From positions 248,001-312,000 of the forward strand of contig NZ_JAMGZK010000054.1 in NCBI RefSeq assembly GCF_025564065.1: 64,000 nt of DNA. The letters are read 5' to 3'. The notes below the pieces were generated by a model. It ran no database searches, had not been told where the DNA came from, and was given only the letters and a program-made list of their open reading frames with translations. Shown in pieces: positions 1 through 8,635 of this stretch; positions within the stretch are counted from its first letter, which is position 1, and each line of letters starts with the position of its first letter. This stretch comes from Silvania hatchlandensis. Its GTDB lineage: Bacteria; Pseudomonadota; Gammaproteobacteria; Enterobacterales; Enterobacteriaceae. Both the position numbers and the translations under genes were made by a program.

Positions 1-1015
1 TGATCAGGTATTCGCGGGCGGAGTAGGCCGCCGTCAGCAGCGCCTGATGAATGAGATCTTCCGGGAAGCCGGGGCCGGAAGCAATGGTGTGAATGGTGTG
101 CCCGCTGGCCTGCTCGAACGGCATGATATTGGCATCTGGCGGCGGGGGCAGGATACGTTTGCCGGTTTCGATCTCCCAGTCGCAGGAGTAGACAACGCCC
201 ATCGCGGTGGTGACCGGGCCTTCCATGCGGGCCATTAAATCAACCCACTGACCGACGCCCGCGTCCTGTTTAAAGAAGCGTGGGTCGACCATGTTCATAC
301 TGCCGGTATAGGCGATATAGTTGTCGATCAGCACCATCTTGCGGTGCTGGCGCAGGTCCATCCGGCGCAGGAACACGCGCAGAAGATTGACTTTTAACGC
401 TTCGACCACTTCGACACCGGCGTTGCGCAGCATCGGTGCCCAGTTGCTGCGAAAGAAGGCGACGCTGCCCGCAGAGTCGAGCATCAACCGGCAGTGAATG
501 CCCCGACGCGCTGCCGCCATCAGTGACTCGGCAACCTGATCGGCCATCCCGCCCGGCTGCCAGATATAAAACACCATCTCGATGTTATGGCGGGCCAGCT
601 GAATATCGCGGATCAGAGCCTGCATTACGTCATCGGAGGTGGTCATCAGCTGGAGTTGATTGCCTTTCACCCCACCAATGCCCTGACGGCGTTCGCAGAG
701 CTGAAATAATGACGCCGCCACGCTGCTGTTTTCTTCTGCAAAAATGTGTTTGCAGGATTTAAGATCGTTGAGCCATTTCGCCGTCGAGGGCCACATGGCG
801 CGCGCGCGTTCCGCCCGTCGTTTACCGAGGTGGAGCTCGCCAAAGGATAAATACGCAATAATACCGACCAGCGGCAGAATAAAAATCACTAACAGCCAGG
901 CCATGGCAGAGGGAACCGCCCGACGCTTCATCAGGATACGTAATGTCACCCCCGCGATCAGCAGCCAGTATCCCAGAATGACCAGCCAACTCACCACGGT
1001 GTAGAAGGTTGTCAT
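1..1015 (-). CDS. clsA: Cardiolipin synthase A, 3' end beyond window
   Basis: Membrane phospholipase-D-family enzyme that joins two phosphatidylglycerols into cardiolipin. The reverse strand reads from an ATG at 1013-1015 through about 338 codons without a stop to the window edge, so the last ~150 residues of the ~486-residue family length are missing. Two hydrophobic segments fill the first ~55 residues ([17 protein letters not shown]...). The first HKD motif is visible as HRKMVLIDN followed by AYTGSMN. The second HKD motif must lie outside the window. Divergent from yciY, as in E. coli. Identification is by strong similarity to E. coli ClsA recalled from memory. Confidence 0.95.
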   Translation of the reverse strand, partial: MTTFYTVVSWLVILGYWLLIAGVTLRILMKRRAVPSAMAWLLVIFILPLVGIIAYLSFGELHLGKRRAERARAMWPSTAKWLNDLKSCKHIFAEENSSVAASLFQLCERRQGIGGVKGNQLQLMTTSDDVMQALIRDIQLARHNIEMVFYIWQPGGMADQVAESLMAAARRGIHCRLMLDSAGSVAFFRSNWAPMLRNAGVEVVEALKVNLLRVFLRRMDLRQHRKMVLIDNYIAYTGSMNMVDPRFFKQDAGVGQWVDLMARMEGPVTTAMGVVYSCDWEIETGKRILPPPPDANIMPFEQASGHTIHTIASGPGFPEDLIHQALLTAAYSAREYLI

Positions 1016-1157
1016 AGTAAAAAATCCTTTTGAAAGCGTATTGTTAAGAGTGTACGCGTCAGGATTGTTCTGGCAAATAAAAACGGTAGATAAAAGCGCT
1101 GGTTTGCCGCAGGCAAGGGACTATAATGAGCGCTCCGTTTTGGGAAGAGTTGTAAAC

Positions 1158-1331
1158 ATGAAGCGCAGTAGAACAGAAGTAGGGCGCTGGCGCATGTTAC
1201 GACAGGTTGGTCGTCGTAAAGCGCGTTGGCTGGAGGCTCAATCCCGCCGTAATATGCGTATCCACGCTATCAGAAAATGCAGTTTAAACCGTCATCGCAA
1301 TGCGTTGCTGTTCGCCGTTCACGATCTTTGA
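1158..1331 (+). CDS. yciY: YciY small basic protein
   Basis: 57-residue, very Arg/Lys-rich protein (MKRSRTEVGRWRM...), the same length and nearly the same sequence as E. coli YciY, whose function is unknown. An upstream in-frame ATG at 1041 would add 39 residues of unrelated sequence, so the ATG at 1158 is chosen by homology. It lies between clsA (divergent) and leuE and is followed directly by an intrinsic terminator. The high Arg content suggests nucleic-acid or membrane binding, which is speculation. Confidence 0.85.
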   Translation: MKRSRTEVGRWRMLRQVGRRKARWLEAQSRRNMRIHAIRKCSLNRHRNALLFAVHDL

Positions 1332-1340
1332 ATGGCATAA

Positions 1341-1371
1341 GGGCACCCTCAGAGGTGCCCGTTGTTTTTTT
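1341..1371 (+). terminator. Intrinsic terminator after yciY
   Basis: GGGCACC at 1341-1347 pairs with GGTGCCC at 1354-1360 around a 6-nt loop, followed by a T-rich run to 1371. It separates yciY from leuE. Confidence 0.85.
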
Positions 1372-1400
1372 GTCGCCCGTATTTCGAAAAGGAGGATGAA

Positions 1401-2036
1401 ATGTTTGCGGATTTGGGTGTACTCAATTTTTGGACCTATGTGGTCGGCGCGATTTTTATTGTGCTGGTACCGGGCCCCAATACCTTATTCGTGTTAAAAA
1501 CCGGCATTGGGCACGGGGTTAAAAAGGGCTATCTGGCCGCGAGCGGTGTGTTTATCGGCGATGCGGTACTGATGTTCCTGGCGTGGGCAGGGGTCGCGGC
1601 GCTGATTCAGACCACGCCGGTGCTGTTTAATATTGTCCGCTATCTCGGCGCGTTCTATCTGTTATGGCTGGGTGGCAAGATGCTCTGGTCGGTGGCGAGA
1701 CATAGCCAGCAGGGCGAAAGCGGTGGCATGGAGCCGGCAAAAACGATCATGAAACGCTCGTTAGTGCTGAGCATGACCAACCCGAAAGCGATCCTGTTTT
1801 ATGTGTCGTTCTTTGTGCAGTTTATTGACGTTAATGCCCAGAATACCGGCGTGGCGTTTATGATCCTCGCGGTCACCCTGGAAATCATTAGCTTTATCTA
1901 CATGAGCTTCCTGATTTTCTCCGGCGCGTTTGTCACCCGCTACCTGAAAACCAAAAAGAAACTAGCGAAGCTGGGGAATGGACTGATAGGGCTGCTGTTT
2001 GTGGGCTTTGCGGCAAGGCTGGCGTCGCTGCAATAA
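1401..2036 (+). CDS. leuE: LeuE-type amino-acid exporter (LysE/RhtB family)
   Basis: Inner-membrane efflux protein of 211 residues, the family's usual length. About six hydrophobic segments are visible. The N-terminal [13 protein letters not shown] stretch and the [20 protein letters not shown] stretch are the RhtB-family signatures. Sequence is very close to E. coli LeuE, which exports leucine and related amino acids. The start at 1401 has a perfect GGAGG at 1391-1395. An upstream in-frame ATG at 1362 lies in the yciY terminator and is rejected. In E. coli this position holds kch, and leuE lies elsewhere, so the neighbourhood differs from K-12. Substrate is inferred from the family. Confidence 0.9.
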   Translation: MFADLGVLNFWTYVVGAIFIVLVPGPNTLFVLKTGIGHGVKKGYLAASGVFIGDAVLMFLAWAGVAALIQTTPVLFNIVRYLGAFYLLWLGGKMLWSVARHSQQGESGGMEPAKTIMKRSLVLSMTNPKAILFYVSFFVQFIDVNAQNTGVAFMILAVTLEIISFIYMSFLIFSGAFVTRYLKTKKKLAKLGNGLIGLLFVGFAARLASLQ

Positions 2037-2046
2037 GCGGCAATAT

Positions 2047-2078
2047 AAAGAAAGGCTCCTGATAAGGAGCCTTTCTTT
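2047..2078. terminator. Bidirectional terminator between leuE and yciI
   Basis: A perfect 14-bp stem (2047-2060 with 2065-2078) around GATA, A-rich on one side and T-rich on the other. It can serve leuE rightward and yciI leftward. Confidence 0.85.
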
Positions 2079-2081
2079 ATC

Positions 2082-2378
2082 CTAAAAAACTTTCTTATAT
2101 GGCTTTACCATGACGTTCTCATACACGCCAGCCGCCACGTACGGGTCATCCTGCGCCCAGGCTTGTGCTGTTTCCAGCGATTCGAACTCCGCAATCACCG
2201 TGGACCCTGTAAAACCAGCCGCACCGGGATCGTTGCTGTCTACAGCAGGCATTGGACCTGCGGTCAGTAATCTGCCTTCATCATGCAGCAGCTGCAAACG
2301 CGCCAGATGGGCAGGGCGCACAGAAAGACGTTTTTCCAGGGAATCAGCAACGTCTGTAGCGTAAATTACGTAAAGCAC
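2082..2378 (-). CDS. yciI: YciI family protein
   Basis: 98-residue protein of the YCII (dimeric ferredoxin-like) family, same length as E. coli YciI. The conserved His in RPAHLARLQ and the Asp in [13 protein letters not shown] are the residues usually proposed as active-site pair in this family. The physiological reaction is not known. Divergently transcribed from tonB, with ~220 bp between the two starts. The C-terminus (KPYKKVF) abuts the shared terminator with leuE. Confidence 0.92.
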   Translation of the reverse strand: MLYVIYATDVADSLEKRLSVRPAHLARLQLLHDEGRLLTAGPMPAVDSNDPGAAGFTGSTVIAEFESLETAQAWAQDDPYVAAGVYENVMVKPYKKVF

Positions 2379-2533
2379 GGCGGAGCTCCTTAAGCGATAA
2401 AAGTGCGAATTACGTTATGTGAAAGTGGCGATGACTGCAATGTAAAGATAAACACATTGTTAAGACCCTGTTCATTGCGTGCCTTTTTTCACCGGCTGAA
2501 CGTTTAATTCGGACGAAATTTAACAGCCTTATT

Positions 2534-2552
2534 GAATATGATTGCTATTTGC
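2534..2552 (+). promoter_or_regulatory. Candidate Fur box of tonB
   Basis: The 19-mer from 2534 (GAATATGATTGCTATTTGC) is a partial match to the Fur consensus GATAATGATAATCATTATC (11 of 19 by eye). It sits 48 nt before the tonB start, and the E. coli tonB promoter carries nearly the same sequence. Iron repression of tonB is established for E. coli; its presence here is inferred. Confidence 0.5.
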
Positions 2553-2599
2553 ATTTAAAATCAGGCCCTGGCTTTTCAACTGAAATGATTATGACTTCA

Positions 2600-3325
2600 A
2601 TGACTATTGATCTACCTCGCCGCTTCCCCTGGCCGACGCTGCTTTCCATTGTGGTTCATGGCGCCGTCGTTGCAGGTCTGCTTTATACCTCGGTAAGTCA
2701 AGTTATTGAAATGCCTGCTCCCGCGCAGCCGATCTCGGTCACCATGGTATCTCCGGCCGAACTGGAGCCGGTGCAGGTGGCACCGCCGCCGGAACCGGTT
2801 GTTGAACCTGAGCCGGAACCCGAGCCAGAGCCTGTTCCAGAGCCGCCGAAAGAAGCCCCGGTGGTGATCCACAAGCCGGAGCCAAAGCCAAAACCGAAGC
2901 CGAAACCAAAACCGGTGAAAAAGGTCGAAGAGCGTCCGAAGCGTGAAGAACGTCCGGTAGAGCCACGTGCTGCGCAGCCTGCACCGAATACGGCGCCTGC
3001 TCGTCCGGTGATGAACACTTCCCCGACCACCGCGAAGCCGGTTGCCACGGCACCGTCTGGCCCTCGTGCGCTGGCCCGTAATCAGCCACAGTACCCGGCG
3101 CGTGCGCAGGCATTACGTATCGAAGGGCGCGTGCGCGTGAAGTTTGACGTCACCTCCGACGGCCGCGTGGAGAATGTCGAAGTGCTCTCCGCACAACCGG
3201 CAAATATGTTTGAGCGTGAGGTGAAAACGGCCATGCGCAAATGGCGCTATGAGGCCGGGAAGCCGGGCCGCGGACTGATCGTGAATATTGTCTTCCGCCT
3301 TAATGGCGGGGCGCAGATGGAATAA
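2600..3325 (+). CDS. tonB: TonB energy transducer
   Basis: Periplasm-spanning protein that passes proton-motive force from ExbB/ExbD to outer-membrane receptors for siderophores and B12. From the ATG at 2600 (MTIDLPRRFPWP) it is 241 residues. Residues ~14-32 are the uncleaved signal anchor. A proline-rich spacer follows, with Glu-Pro repeats near residues 68-85 and Lys-Pro repeats near 90-105. The C-terminal domain starts near 160 (QPQYPARAQALRIEGRVRVK). In-frame ATGs at 2585 and 2591 give slightly longer forms; 2600 matches the E. coli protein. A terminator follows immediately. Confidence 0.97.
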   Translation: MTIDLPRRFPWPTLLSIVVHGAVVAGLLYTSVSQVIEMPAPAQPISVTMVSPAELEPVQVAPPPEPVVEPEPEPEPEPVPEPPKEAPVVIHKPEPKPKPKPKPKPVKKVEERPKREERPVEPRAAQPAPNTAPARPVMNTSPTTAKPVATAPSGPRALARNQPQYPARAQALRIEGRVRVKFDVTSDGRVENVEVLSAQPANMFEREVKTAMRKWRYEAGKPGRGLIVNIVFRLNGGAQME

Positions 3326-3330
3326 TGAGA

Positions 3331-3356
3331 AAAGCCTCCGACAGGAGGCTTTTTTT
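3331..3356. terminator. Terminator between tonB and yciA
   Basis: AAAGCCTCC (3331-3339) pairs with GGAGGCTTT (3344-3352) and is followed by T's. The AAA on the left gives a usable U-run for the opposing yciA transcript too. Confidence 0.85.
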
Positions 3357-3750
3357 ATGCCTGCGGTAACACGCGTGGTTTGCCGTCGCTATCCACCGCC
3401 ACGTAAATGAACAGGGCTTCGGTGGCTTTGTAACGCTGACCGATAGGTTCTGAGGAGACCTTCTTCACCCAGACCTCAATGTTGATCGACACCGAGGTAT
3501 TGCCGCGCTTGACGCAGCGCGCATAGCAACACACTACATCACCCACCGCAACCGGTCGCAGAAAGGTCATCCCGTCGACTCTCACTGTCACCACGCGGCC
3601 CTGGGCAATCTCTTTGGCGAGGATCGCGCCACCCATATCCATCTGCGACATTAACCAGCCGCCAAAAATATCACCGTTTGCATTGGTGTCAGCGGGCATT
3701 GCCAGCGTGCGTAATACCAGTTCACCCTGTGGCGCATCTTGTGTTGTCAT
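3355..3750 (-). CDS. yciA: YciA acyl-CoA thioesterase
   Basis: Hotdog-fold cytoplasmic thioesterase that hydrolyses a broad range of acyl-CoAs. 131 residues from the ATG at 3748-3750 (MTTQDAPQGELVLRT). The frame extends 14 codons further upstream, but that start is not conserved. Visible family features are the NANGDIFGGWLMSQMD segment with the catalytic Asp and the central beta-strand VVTVRVDGMTF. First of three leftward genes with yciB and yciC, the same order as in E. coli. Confidence 0.93.
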   Translation of the reverse strand: MTTQDAPQGELVLRTLAMPADTNANGDIFGGWLMSQMDMGGAILAKEIAQGRVVTVRVDGMTFLRPVAVGDVVCCYARCVKRGNTSVSINIEVWVKKVSSEPIGQRYKATEALFIYVAVDSDGKPRVLPQA

Positions 3751-3805
3751 TGGTTTGCTCAGCTTATAACGAAGTGGCCCGGGCGAATCCACCCGGGCAA
3801 AGGGA

Positions 3806-4345
3806 TCAGTTCTTGTCGTCTTGCGGCATGTGGCGGTAGATGTAGACGCCGCTCAGCAGGGTGAAAATCAGCGTCAGCGCAGTCAGGCCAAACACCTTGA
3901 AGTTGACCCAGATATTCTGCGGCAGCCAGAAGGCGATATAGATATTCGCCAGACCGCAGAGAATAAAGAACACCGCCCAGGCGATATTTAAACGCGACCA
4001 GACGGTCTGCGGCAGGGTCAGCTCTTTACCCAACATGCGCTGAATCAGCGGCTTTTTCATAACCCACTGGCTGAACAGCAGCGCCCCGGCAAACAGAACG
4101 TAAATCACGGTGACTTTCCACTTGATGAACTCATCGTTGTGGAAAAAGACGGTCAGTCCGCCAAAAAACGCCACCAGCACAAAGGTGATGAGCGCCATCT
4201 TCTCGACTTTACGGTAGCGCACCCAGCTGTAGATCAGCACGATTGCTGTCGCGACGATCAAGGCAGTGGTTGCTGCATAGATGTCATAAAGTTTGTAGAA
4301 AGCAAAAAAGACGACCAGGGGTAAAAAATCAAGAAACTGCTTCAT
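3806..4345 (-). CDS. yciB: YciB inner-membrane septation protein
   Basis: 179-residue multi-pass inner-membrane protein with five or more hydrophobic helices, nearly identical in length and sequence to E. coli YciB ([18 protein letters not shown]...). E. coli YciB is linked to cell-envelope integrity and septation and interacts with elongation and division proteins; its biochemical activity is unsettled. Lies between yciA and yciC on the same strand with ~55-bp gaps, so co-transcription is likely. Confidence 0.93.
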   Translation of the reverse strand: MKQFLDFLPLVVFFAFYKLYDIYAATTALIVATAIVLIYSWVRYRKVEKMALITFVLVAFFGGLTVFFHNDEFIKWKVTVIYVLFAGALLFSQWVMKKPLIQRMLGKELTLPQTVWSRLNIAWAVFFILCGLANIYIAFWLPQNIWVNFKVFGLTALTLIFTLLSGVYIYRHMPQDDKN

Positions 4346-4401
4346 TCTTCGATTCCATCATCGGCGATGGCCTGCGCGCATGGCTCAGACCATCAGAAAA
4401 A

Positions 4402-5145
4402 TTACTGGCGAATTAAGGTATACAGGCGGAACAAATAGACGAGTAACACTGCGGAGATCAGATTACTCAGCGTATTTGCCACCACCGCGCCGACGTTCGG
4501 CGTCAGTACCGCAAGGTTTGGCGCAAACAGCAGCAGTAAGGTTTTTGCCAGCAGCCAGCCCATTACCGCCGGGGCAACCAGACGCATATTAGACCATGCC
4601 AGCCGGATGCTGCTACGCATGGCGACAAAAATGCCCATCTTGTCCTGCGCCACCATGACTGGGGCGAAGGCCAGCACAATGGCGAGTAATACGCCCGGTA
4701 CCACGACCAGCATAATCCCGATCTGGATAAGCATCGTGGTTAAAAAGATGAGGATAAACAGTTTCGGCAGCAGCGGGGCGCTGGCACCAATCGCCCGCAG
4801 TGCGCTGATGCGTTGCCCTGCAGAAACCATCTGGATCATCAGCAATACGCCGCCCACAAGGATGGCGTTGCCAATTAACCCGGAGAAGGTTGAGGCAGCA
4901 GACGCCCGCAGCAGGATCTGCTGTTGTTCAGGCGTCATGTTTTGCACCATCTCAAACAATCCAACGCTGCTGGCGATGCTATCGCCATCGCTCAGGCTGG
5001 CAATTTGCTCCTCACTCGGCGAAAAGGCATGACCAAGTACCACCGTGATAAATGCGCACAATAAGGCGATCAGTAAGAAGGTAACGAACTGATTGCGGAA
5101 AAAATTCCCCGTGTCACGGTAGACAGACTTCGCCGTGATAGACAT
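4402..5145 (-). CDS. yciC: YciC inner-membrane protein (UPF0259)
   Basis: 247-residue polytopic inner-membrane protein matching E. coli YciC in length. The ATG at 5143-5145 ([20 protein letters not shown]) is chosen over an in-frame start 25 codons upstream because it matches the family and has a GGAG-type ribosome site before it. Roughly six hydrophobic segments are visible. Function unknown; genetic work in E. coli ties yciB and yciC to envelope homeostasis. Confidence 0.92.
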   Translation of the reverse strand: MSITAKSVYRDTGNFFRNQFVTFLLIALLCAFITVVLGHAFSPSEEQIASLSDGDSIASSVGLFEMVQNMTPEQQQILLRASAASTFSGLIGNAILVGGVLLMIQMVSAGQRISALRAIGASAPLLPKLFILIFLTTMLIQIGIMLVVVPGVLLAIVLAFAPVMVAQDKMGIFVAMRSSIRLAWSNMRLVAPAVMGWLLAKTLLLLFAPNLAVLTPNVGAVVANTLSNLISAVLLVYLFRLYTLIRQ

Positions 5146-5368
5146 GCACTCTCCTTGAGTATTGCAGGTATTAATTAGCGGGCAATTGTACCCTGGATAA
5201 CTGCCCGGTGGCAGTATCAAGGCTGGTATGGAAAAGCATATCTTTGTAAAGCCCTCGTAATGCCTTGCGGTAATTTTGCGCAGTTGTTATCGCGCTGCGC
5301 TTTGTTTGCCTGAAAAGGCAAAATTGATCCAGACAGTCACTACCATTTTTTGCCAGAGGTTGAAAAAA

Positions 5369-5382
5369 TTAATTTAGATCAA
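5369..5382 (+). promoter_or_regulatory. Candidate FNR box upstream of ompW
   Basis: TTAATTTAGATCAA differs from the FNR consensus TTGAT-N4-ATCAA at one position in the left arm. It lies ~110 bp before the ompW start. E. coli ompW is known to respond to oxygen through FNR/ArcA, so the placement makes sense. Confidence 0.55.
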
Positions 5383-5407
5383 TGAATGTTAAATTGTTGA
5401 ATCTAAT

Positions 5408-5426
5408 GTGATCGCGGTGAGATCAC
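5408..5426. promoter_or_regulatory. Inverted repeat in ompW promoter region
   Basis: GTGATC (5408-5413) and GATCAC (5421-5426) form a perfect 6-bp inverted repeat with a 7-nt spacer. Arm spacing does not fit CRP. Binding protein unknown. Confidence 0.45.
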
Positions 5427-5485
5427 TTAATAATCATTTGTGGGTATATTCCGTCCTTCAATAAAACCATAACGAGGGAATGGAT

Positions 5486-6118
5486 ATGAAAAAAGCAGCG
5501 CTCGCAGCACTGATTCTGAGCAGTATTTCCGGCGGCGCAATGGCCCATGAAGCAGGGGAATTCTTTTTCCGCCTCGGGTCCGCCACGGTACGCCCCACGG
5601 AAGGATCGGACAATGTTCTGGGTTTGGGCGGTTTTAACGTCAGTAACAATACTCAGGCCGGGATGACCTTTACCTGGATGGCCACCGATAACGTTGGCGT
5701 TGAACTGCTGGCGGCCACGCCGTTTCGTCACAAGGTCGGTACGGGTCCAACCGGAGACATCGCCACGGTTCACCACCTGCCGCCTACTCTGATGGCCCAG
5801 TGGTATTTCGGTGATGCAGGCAGCAAGCTTCGCCCCTATGTTGGCGCCGGGGTCAATTACACCACCTTCTTTGATGAGAAGTTTAACGACACCGGTAAAG
5901 CGGCAGGCCTCTCCGACCTGAGTCTGAAAGATTCCTGGGGCGTGGCGGGGCAGGTGGGGCTGGATTATCTGATCAACCGCGACTGGCTGATTAACATGTC
6001 GGTTTGGTACATGGATATCGACACCGAGGTGCGCTTCAAAGCGGGAGACCAGCAGCAAAATATCAGTACCCGCCTTGATCCGTGGGTGTTTATGTTCTCG
6101 GCGGGGTATCGCTTCTGA
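5486..6118 (+). CDS. ompW: Outer-membrane protein OmpW
   Basis: Eight-stranded outer-membrane beta-barrel that forms a hydrophobic channel. 210 residues including a signal peptide that ends at ...GGAMA-HEAGEFF (about residue 19). The C-terminus is the classic barrel ending FSAGYRF. The ATG at 5486 is preferred to the in-frame ATG at 5480 because the GAGGG at 5474-5478 is then ~7 nt away. OmpW expression in enterobacteria responds to oxygen, redox stress and envelope signals. Next to yciC as in E. coli. Confidence 0.95.
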   Translation: MKKAALAALILSSISGGAMAHEAGEFFFRLGSATVRPTEGSDNVLGLGGFNVSNNTQAGMTFTWMATDNVGVELLAATPFRHKVGTGPTGDIATVHHLPPTLMAQWYFGDAGSKLRPYVGAGVNYTTFFDEKFNDTGKAAGLSDLSLKDSWGVAGQVGLDYLINRDWLINMSVWYMDIDTEVRFKAGDQQQNISTRLDPWVFMFSAGYRF

Positions 6119-6125
6119 AAGTAAG

Positions 6126-6150
6126 AAGGCCCCGAAGGGCCTTTTTTATT
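6126..6150 (+). terminator. Terminator after ompW
   Basis: AAGGCCC (6126-6132) pairs with GGGCCTT (6137-6143) around CGAA, then T's. It overlaps the 3' end of the opposing glycine-zipper gene. Confidence 0.85.
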
Positions 6151-6418
6151 TACGACTCAAAAGCAGGCCGAGGACAATACCTACCGCGCCTGCGGCAATG
6201 AGGCCGCTAAGGGGATTATTTTTAACCGCGTCGGTAACATCAGTAACAACGTCACTGGCCTGAGCGGCATATTTGCGCCCGGCACCCTTCAACTGATGTT
6301 TTGGAGAATCAACAAATTCGCCAAACTGCTGCTGCGCAGCACCGGCCGCCTCATCCAGTTTGTTCTTCGCTTTTTCACCAGCATATTGTGCATCGTTATC
6401 AAAATTAGGGTCTGACAT
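6146..6418 (-). CDS. Glycine-zipper tail-anchored protein (ElaB/YqjD/DUF883-like)
   Basis: 90-residue protein with a charged, helical N-terminal two-thirds (MSDPNFDNDAQYAGEKAKNK...) and one C-terminal hydrophobic segment (residues ~69-87, PLSGLIAAGAVGIVLGLLL) ending in SRK. This layout matches ElaB/YqjD/YgaM proteins, which are tail-anchored inner-membrane proteins that bind ribosomes in stationary phase. The middle part also recalls CsbD-like stress proteins. Strong AAGGAGA ribosome site before the ATG. It occupies the place of yciGFE in E. coli. Precise family assignment is an inference. Confidence 0.75.
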   Translation of the reverse strand: MSDPNFDNDAQYAGEKAKNKLDEAAGAAQQQFGEFVDSPKHQLKGAGRKYAAQASDVVTDVTDAVKNNPLSGLIAAGAVGIVLGLLLSRK

Positions 6419-6592
6419 AACGTTCTCCTTTTCTGGTCAATGTAAAGCATAGACTCAATGGGGATATCCTGAAGAAAATGGGATTATTACTAAGACAGGA
6501 GCGCGGGACCAGAAGTGGATGAAACAGGCGTGGGAAACCGTTTTGAAAGCGGAAACTGCGAGAAAACTCGATGAGTTCAATTTTTACAGCAA

Positions 6593-6615
6593 GCCGCCTG
6601 GCGACACCAGGCGGC
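6593..6615 (-). terminator. Hairpin after trpA (trp t candidate)
   Basis: GCCGCCTGG (6593-6601) pairs with CCAGGCGGC (6607-6615), a perfect 9-bp stem 8 nt beyond the trpA stop. The following transcript lacks a long U-run, so it may need help from a downstream Rho-dependent site. Confidence 0.6.
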
Positions 6616-6622
6616 GGGCAGG

Positions 6623-7432
6623 TTACTGCGGACGGGTTGCCGCTTTCATTTCGCTGACGAATGTTTTCAGCTCGCTCAGCATTTGCTCCGGATGGGCGAC
6701 ATTCTTCTCGATGATCTTGACGATCGCTGAACCGGAAATCGCGCCGGCAGCCCCGGCATCGATCGCGCCCGCGACCTGGGCAGGGGCCGAAATGCCAAAG
6801 CCCTGCAGCGGCGGTGCTGCGTGATATTCTGCCAGCTTTTCAACCAGGTGATGCAGCGGCAGTGCGGCCTGGGTCTCGGTACCCGTTACCCCGGCTCGTG
6901 ACAGCAGGTAAGTATACCCGTGACCGTGAGAGGCAATCTGGCGCAGCAGTTCGTCGTCGGCGTTCGGTGGGCAGATAAAGATCGGCGCAACGTTATGGCG
7001 CATCGCCGCCTGGCGGAACGGTGCAGACTCTTCCACCGGGACATCGGCGACCAGCACCGAGTCCACCCCAACGCGCGCGCACTCGGCGTAGAATGCGTCG
7101 ATCCCGCGGTTAAATACCAGGTTGGCGTACATCAGCAGGCCGATCGGAATGGTCGGATGCTTCTGGCGAATGGTCGCCAGCATCTCAAAACACTGGGTCG
7201 GGGTGACGCCTGCAGCGAAGGCGCGCAGGGTCGCGCTTTGAATAGTCGGGCCGTCGGCCAGCGGATCCGAGAACGGGATACCCAGCTCCAGCGCGTCGGC
7301 ACCGGCTTCAATCAGGGTATCGATAATTTTCAGCGACTGCTCCGGGGAGGGGTCGCCCAGGGTCACAAAGGGAACAAATGCGCCTTCCTTGCGGGCCTTA
7401 AGTTCAGCAAATACGCTATCGTAACGTTCCAT
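6623..7432 (-). CDS. trpA: Tryptophan synthase alpha chain
   Basis: Cleaves indole-3-glycerol phosphate to indole, which is channelled to TrpB; last step of Trp biosynthesis. 269 residues from ATG at 7430-7432 ([12 protein letters not shown]). The conserved catalytic Glu/Asp regions are visible in [18 protein letters not shown], and the C-terminal phosphate-binding loop in GFGISAP and [10 protein letters not shown]. Its ATG overlaps the trpB stop (TGATG), the arrangement that couples trpB and trpA translation in E. coli. Last gene of the operon. Confidence 0.98.
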   Translation of the reverse strand: MERYDSVFAELKARKEGAFVPFVTLGDPSPEQSLKIIDTLIEAGADALELGIPFSDPLADGPTIQSATLRAFAAGVTPTQCFEMLATIRQKHPTIPIGLLMYANLVFNRGIDAFYAECARVGVDSVLVADVPVEESAPFRQAAMRHNVAPIFICPPNADDELLRQIASHGHGYTYLLSRAGVTGTETQAALPLHHLVEKLAEYHAAPPLQGFGISAPAQVAGAIDAGAAGAISGSAIVKIIEKNVAHPEQMLSELKTFVSEMKAATRPQ

Positions 7433-8625
7433 CACATTTCCCCTCGTGCTTTCAAAATATCGTGAACGGTGAAGATATCTTTATCACCGCGACCGGAAAG
7501 GTTCACCACCAGCAGTTGCTCTTTTTCCGGGTTTTCTTTAATGATTTTCAACGCATGTGCCAGGGCGTGAGACGACTCCAGCGCCGGGATAATCCCTTCT
7601 TTACGACACAAGGTTTTAAAGGCTTCCAGCGCTTCGTCATCGGTAATCGAGACATATTCCGCGCGACCAATGCTGTTCAGGTGCGCGTGCTGCGGCCCGA
7701 CGGACGGGAAATCCAGCCCGGCAGAAATCGAGTAAGATTCTTCAATCTGCCCTTCATCGGTCTGCATCATTGGCGATTTCATGCCGAAGTAGATCCCCAC
7801 CCGGCCATGCTTCAGCGGCGCGCCATGTTCGCCGGATTCGATACCATGACCGGCAGGCTCAACGCCAATCAGACCCACGCGCTCGTCGTCAATAAAGTCG
7901 GCAAACATACCAATGGCGTTGGAACCACCGCCCACGCAGGCGATCACTGCATCTGGCAGGCGTCCTTCTTTTTCGAGGATCTGCGCTTTAGTCTCTTCGC
8001 CGATCATGCGCTGGAATTCACGCACAATGGTCGGGAACGGGTGCGGGCCCGCTGCGGTACCCAGCATATAGTGGGCGTTTTCATAGTTGCCAGACCAGTC
8101 GCGCAGGGCTTCGTTACAGGCATCTTTCAGCGTTGCAGAGCCGCTGTGCACCGGGATCACTTCGGCACCCATCAGACGCATACGGAACACGTTCGGCGAC
8201 TGACGCTCAACGTCTTTGGCACCCATGTAGATGCGACATTTCAGGCCGAGCAGGGCGCTGGCAAGTGCAGAAGCTACGCCGTGCTGACCGGCACCGGTTT
8301 CGGCGATAATTTCCGTTTTGCCCATCCGTTTGGCCAGCAGGGCCTGACCCAGTACCTGGTTGGTTTTGTGCGCGCCACCGTGGAGGAGATCTTCACGCTT
8401 CAGATACAGCGTGGTGCGGGTGCCTTCGGTGAGGTTGCGACATTTGGTCAGCGCGGTTGGACGGCCGGCGTAGTTTTTCAGCAGGTCGGTAAACTCAGCC
8501 TGGAAAAGCGGATCTTTTTGCGCACTGACGAAGGCTTCTTCCAGCTGGCGCAGCGCGGGCATCAGGATCTGCGGCACATACATGCCGCCAAATTCGCCAA
8601 AGTACGGATTTAATAATGTGGTCAT
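7432..8625 (-). CDS. trpB: Tryptophan synthase beta chain
   Basis: PLP enzyme that condenses indole with serine to tryptophan. 397 residues, identical to the E. coli length, from the ATG at 8623-8625 ([14 protein letters not shown]). The PLP-lysine motif [12 protein letters not shown] and the phosphate-binding [10 protein letters not shown] are both present. The frame continues 27 codons upstream, overlapping the end of trpC, but those residues are not family sequence. Forms the alpha2beta2 complex with TrpA. Confidence 0.98.
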   Translation of the reverse strand: MTTLLNPYFGEFGGMYVPQILMPALRQLEEAFVSAQKDPLFQAEFTDLLKNYAGRPTALTKCRNLTEGTRTTLYLKREDLLHGGAHKTNQVLGQALLAKRMGKTEIIAETGAGQHGVASALASALLGLKCRIYMGAKDVERQSPNVFRMRLMGAEVIPVHSGSATLKDACNEALRDWSGNYENAHYMLGTAAGPHPFPTIVREFQRMIGEETKAQILEKEGRLPDAVIACVGGGSNAIGMFADFIDDERVGLIGVEPAGHGIESGEHGAPLKHGRVGIYFGMKSPMMQTDEGQIEESYSISAGLDFPSVGPQHAHLNSIGRAEYVSITDDEALEAFKTLCRKEGIIPALESSHALAHALKIIKENPEKEQLLVVNLSGRGDKDIFTVHDILKARGEM

Positions 8626-8635
8626 CTTCTCTTCC

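Larger units (their letters stand above)
5146..5485. other. Intergenic region yciC / ompW
   Basis: 340 bp between divergent genes. The right half is AT-rich and holds a candidate FNR site (5369-5382) and a perfect inverted repeat (5408-5426), described separately. No small gene with a ribosome-binding site was seen here. Confidence 0.7.

Noticed and set aside
2698-3113. Glycine/serine repeat proteins on the minus strand
   Set aside because: Reverse reading of the Glu-Pro/Lys-Pro repeats of tonB; low complexity gives long open frames.
5408-5426. CRP site before ompW
   Set aside because: TGTGA and TCACT are 11 nt apart, not 6.
7462-8613. Open frame of 383 codons on the plus strand
   Set aside because: Lies exactly opposite trpB; translated residues match no family and there is no ribosome site. 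Mirror frame of a GC-rich gene.
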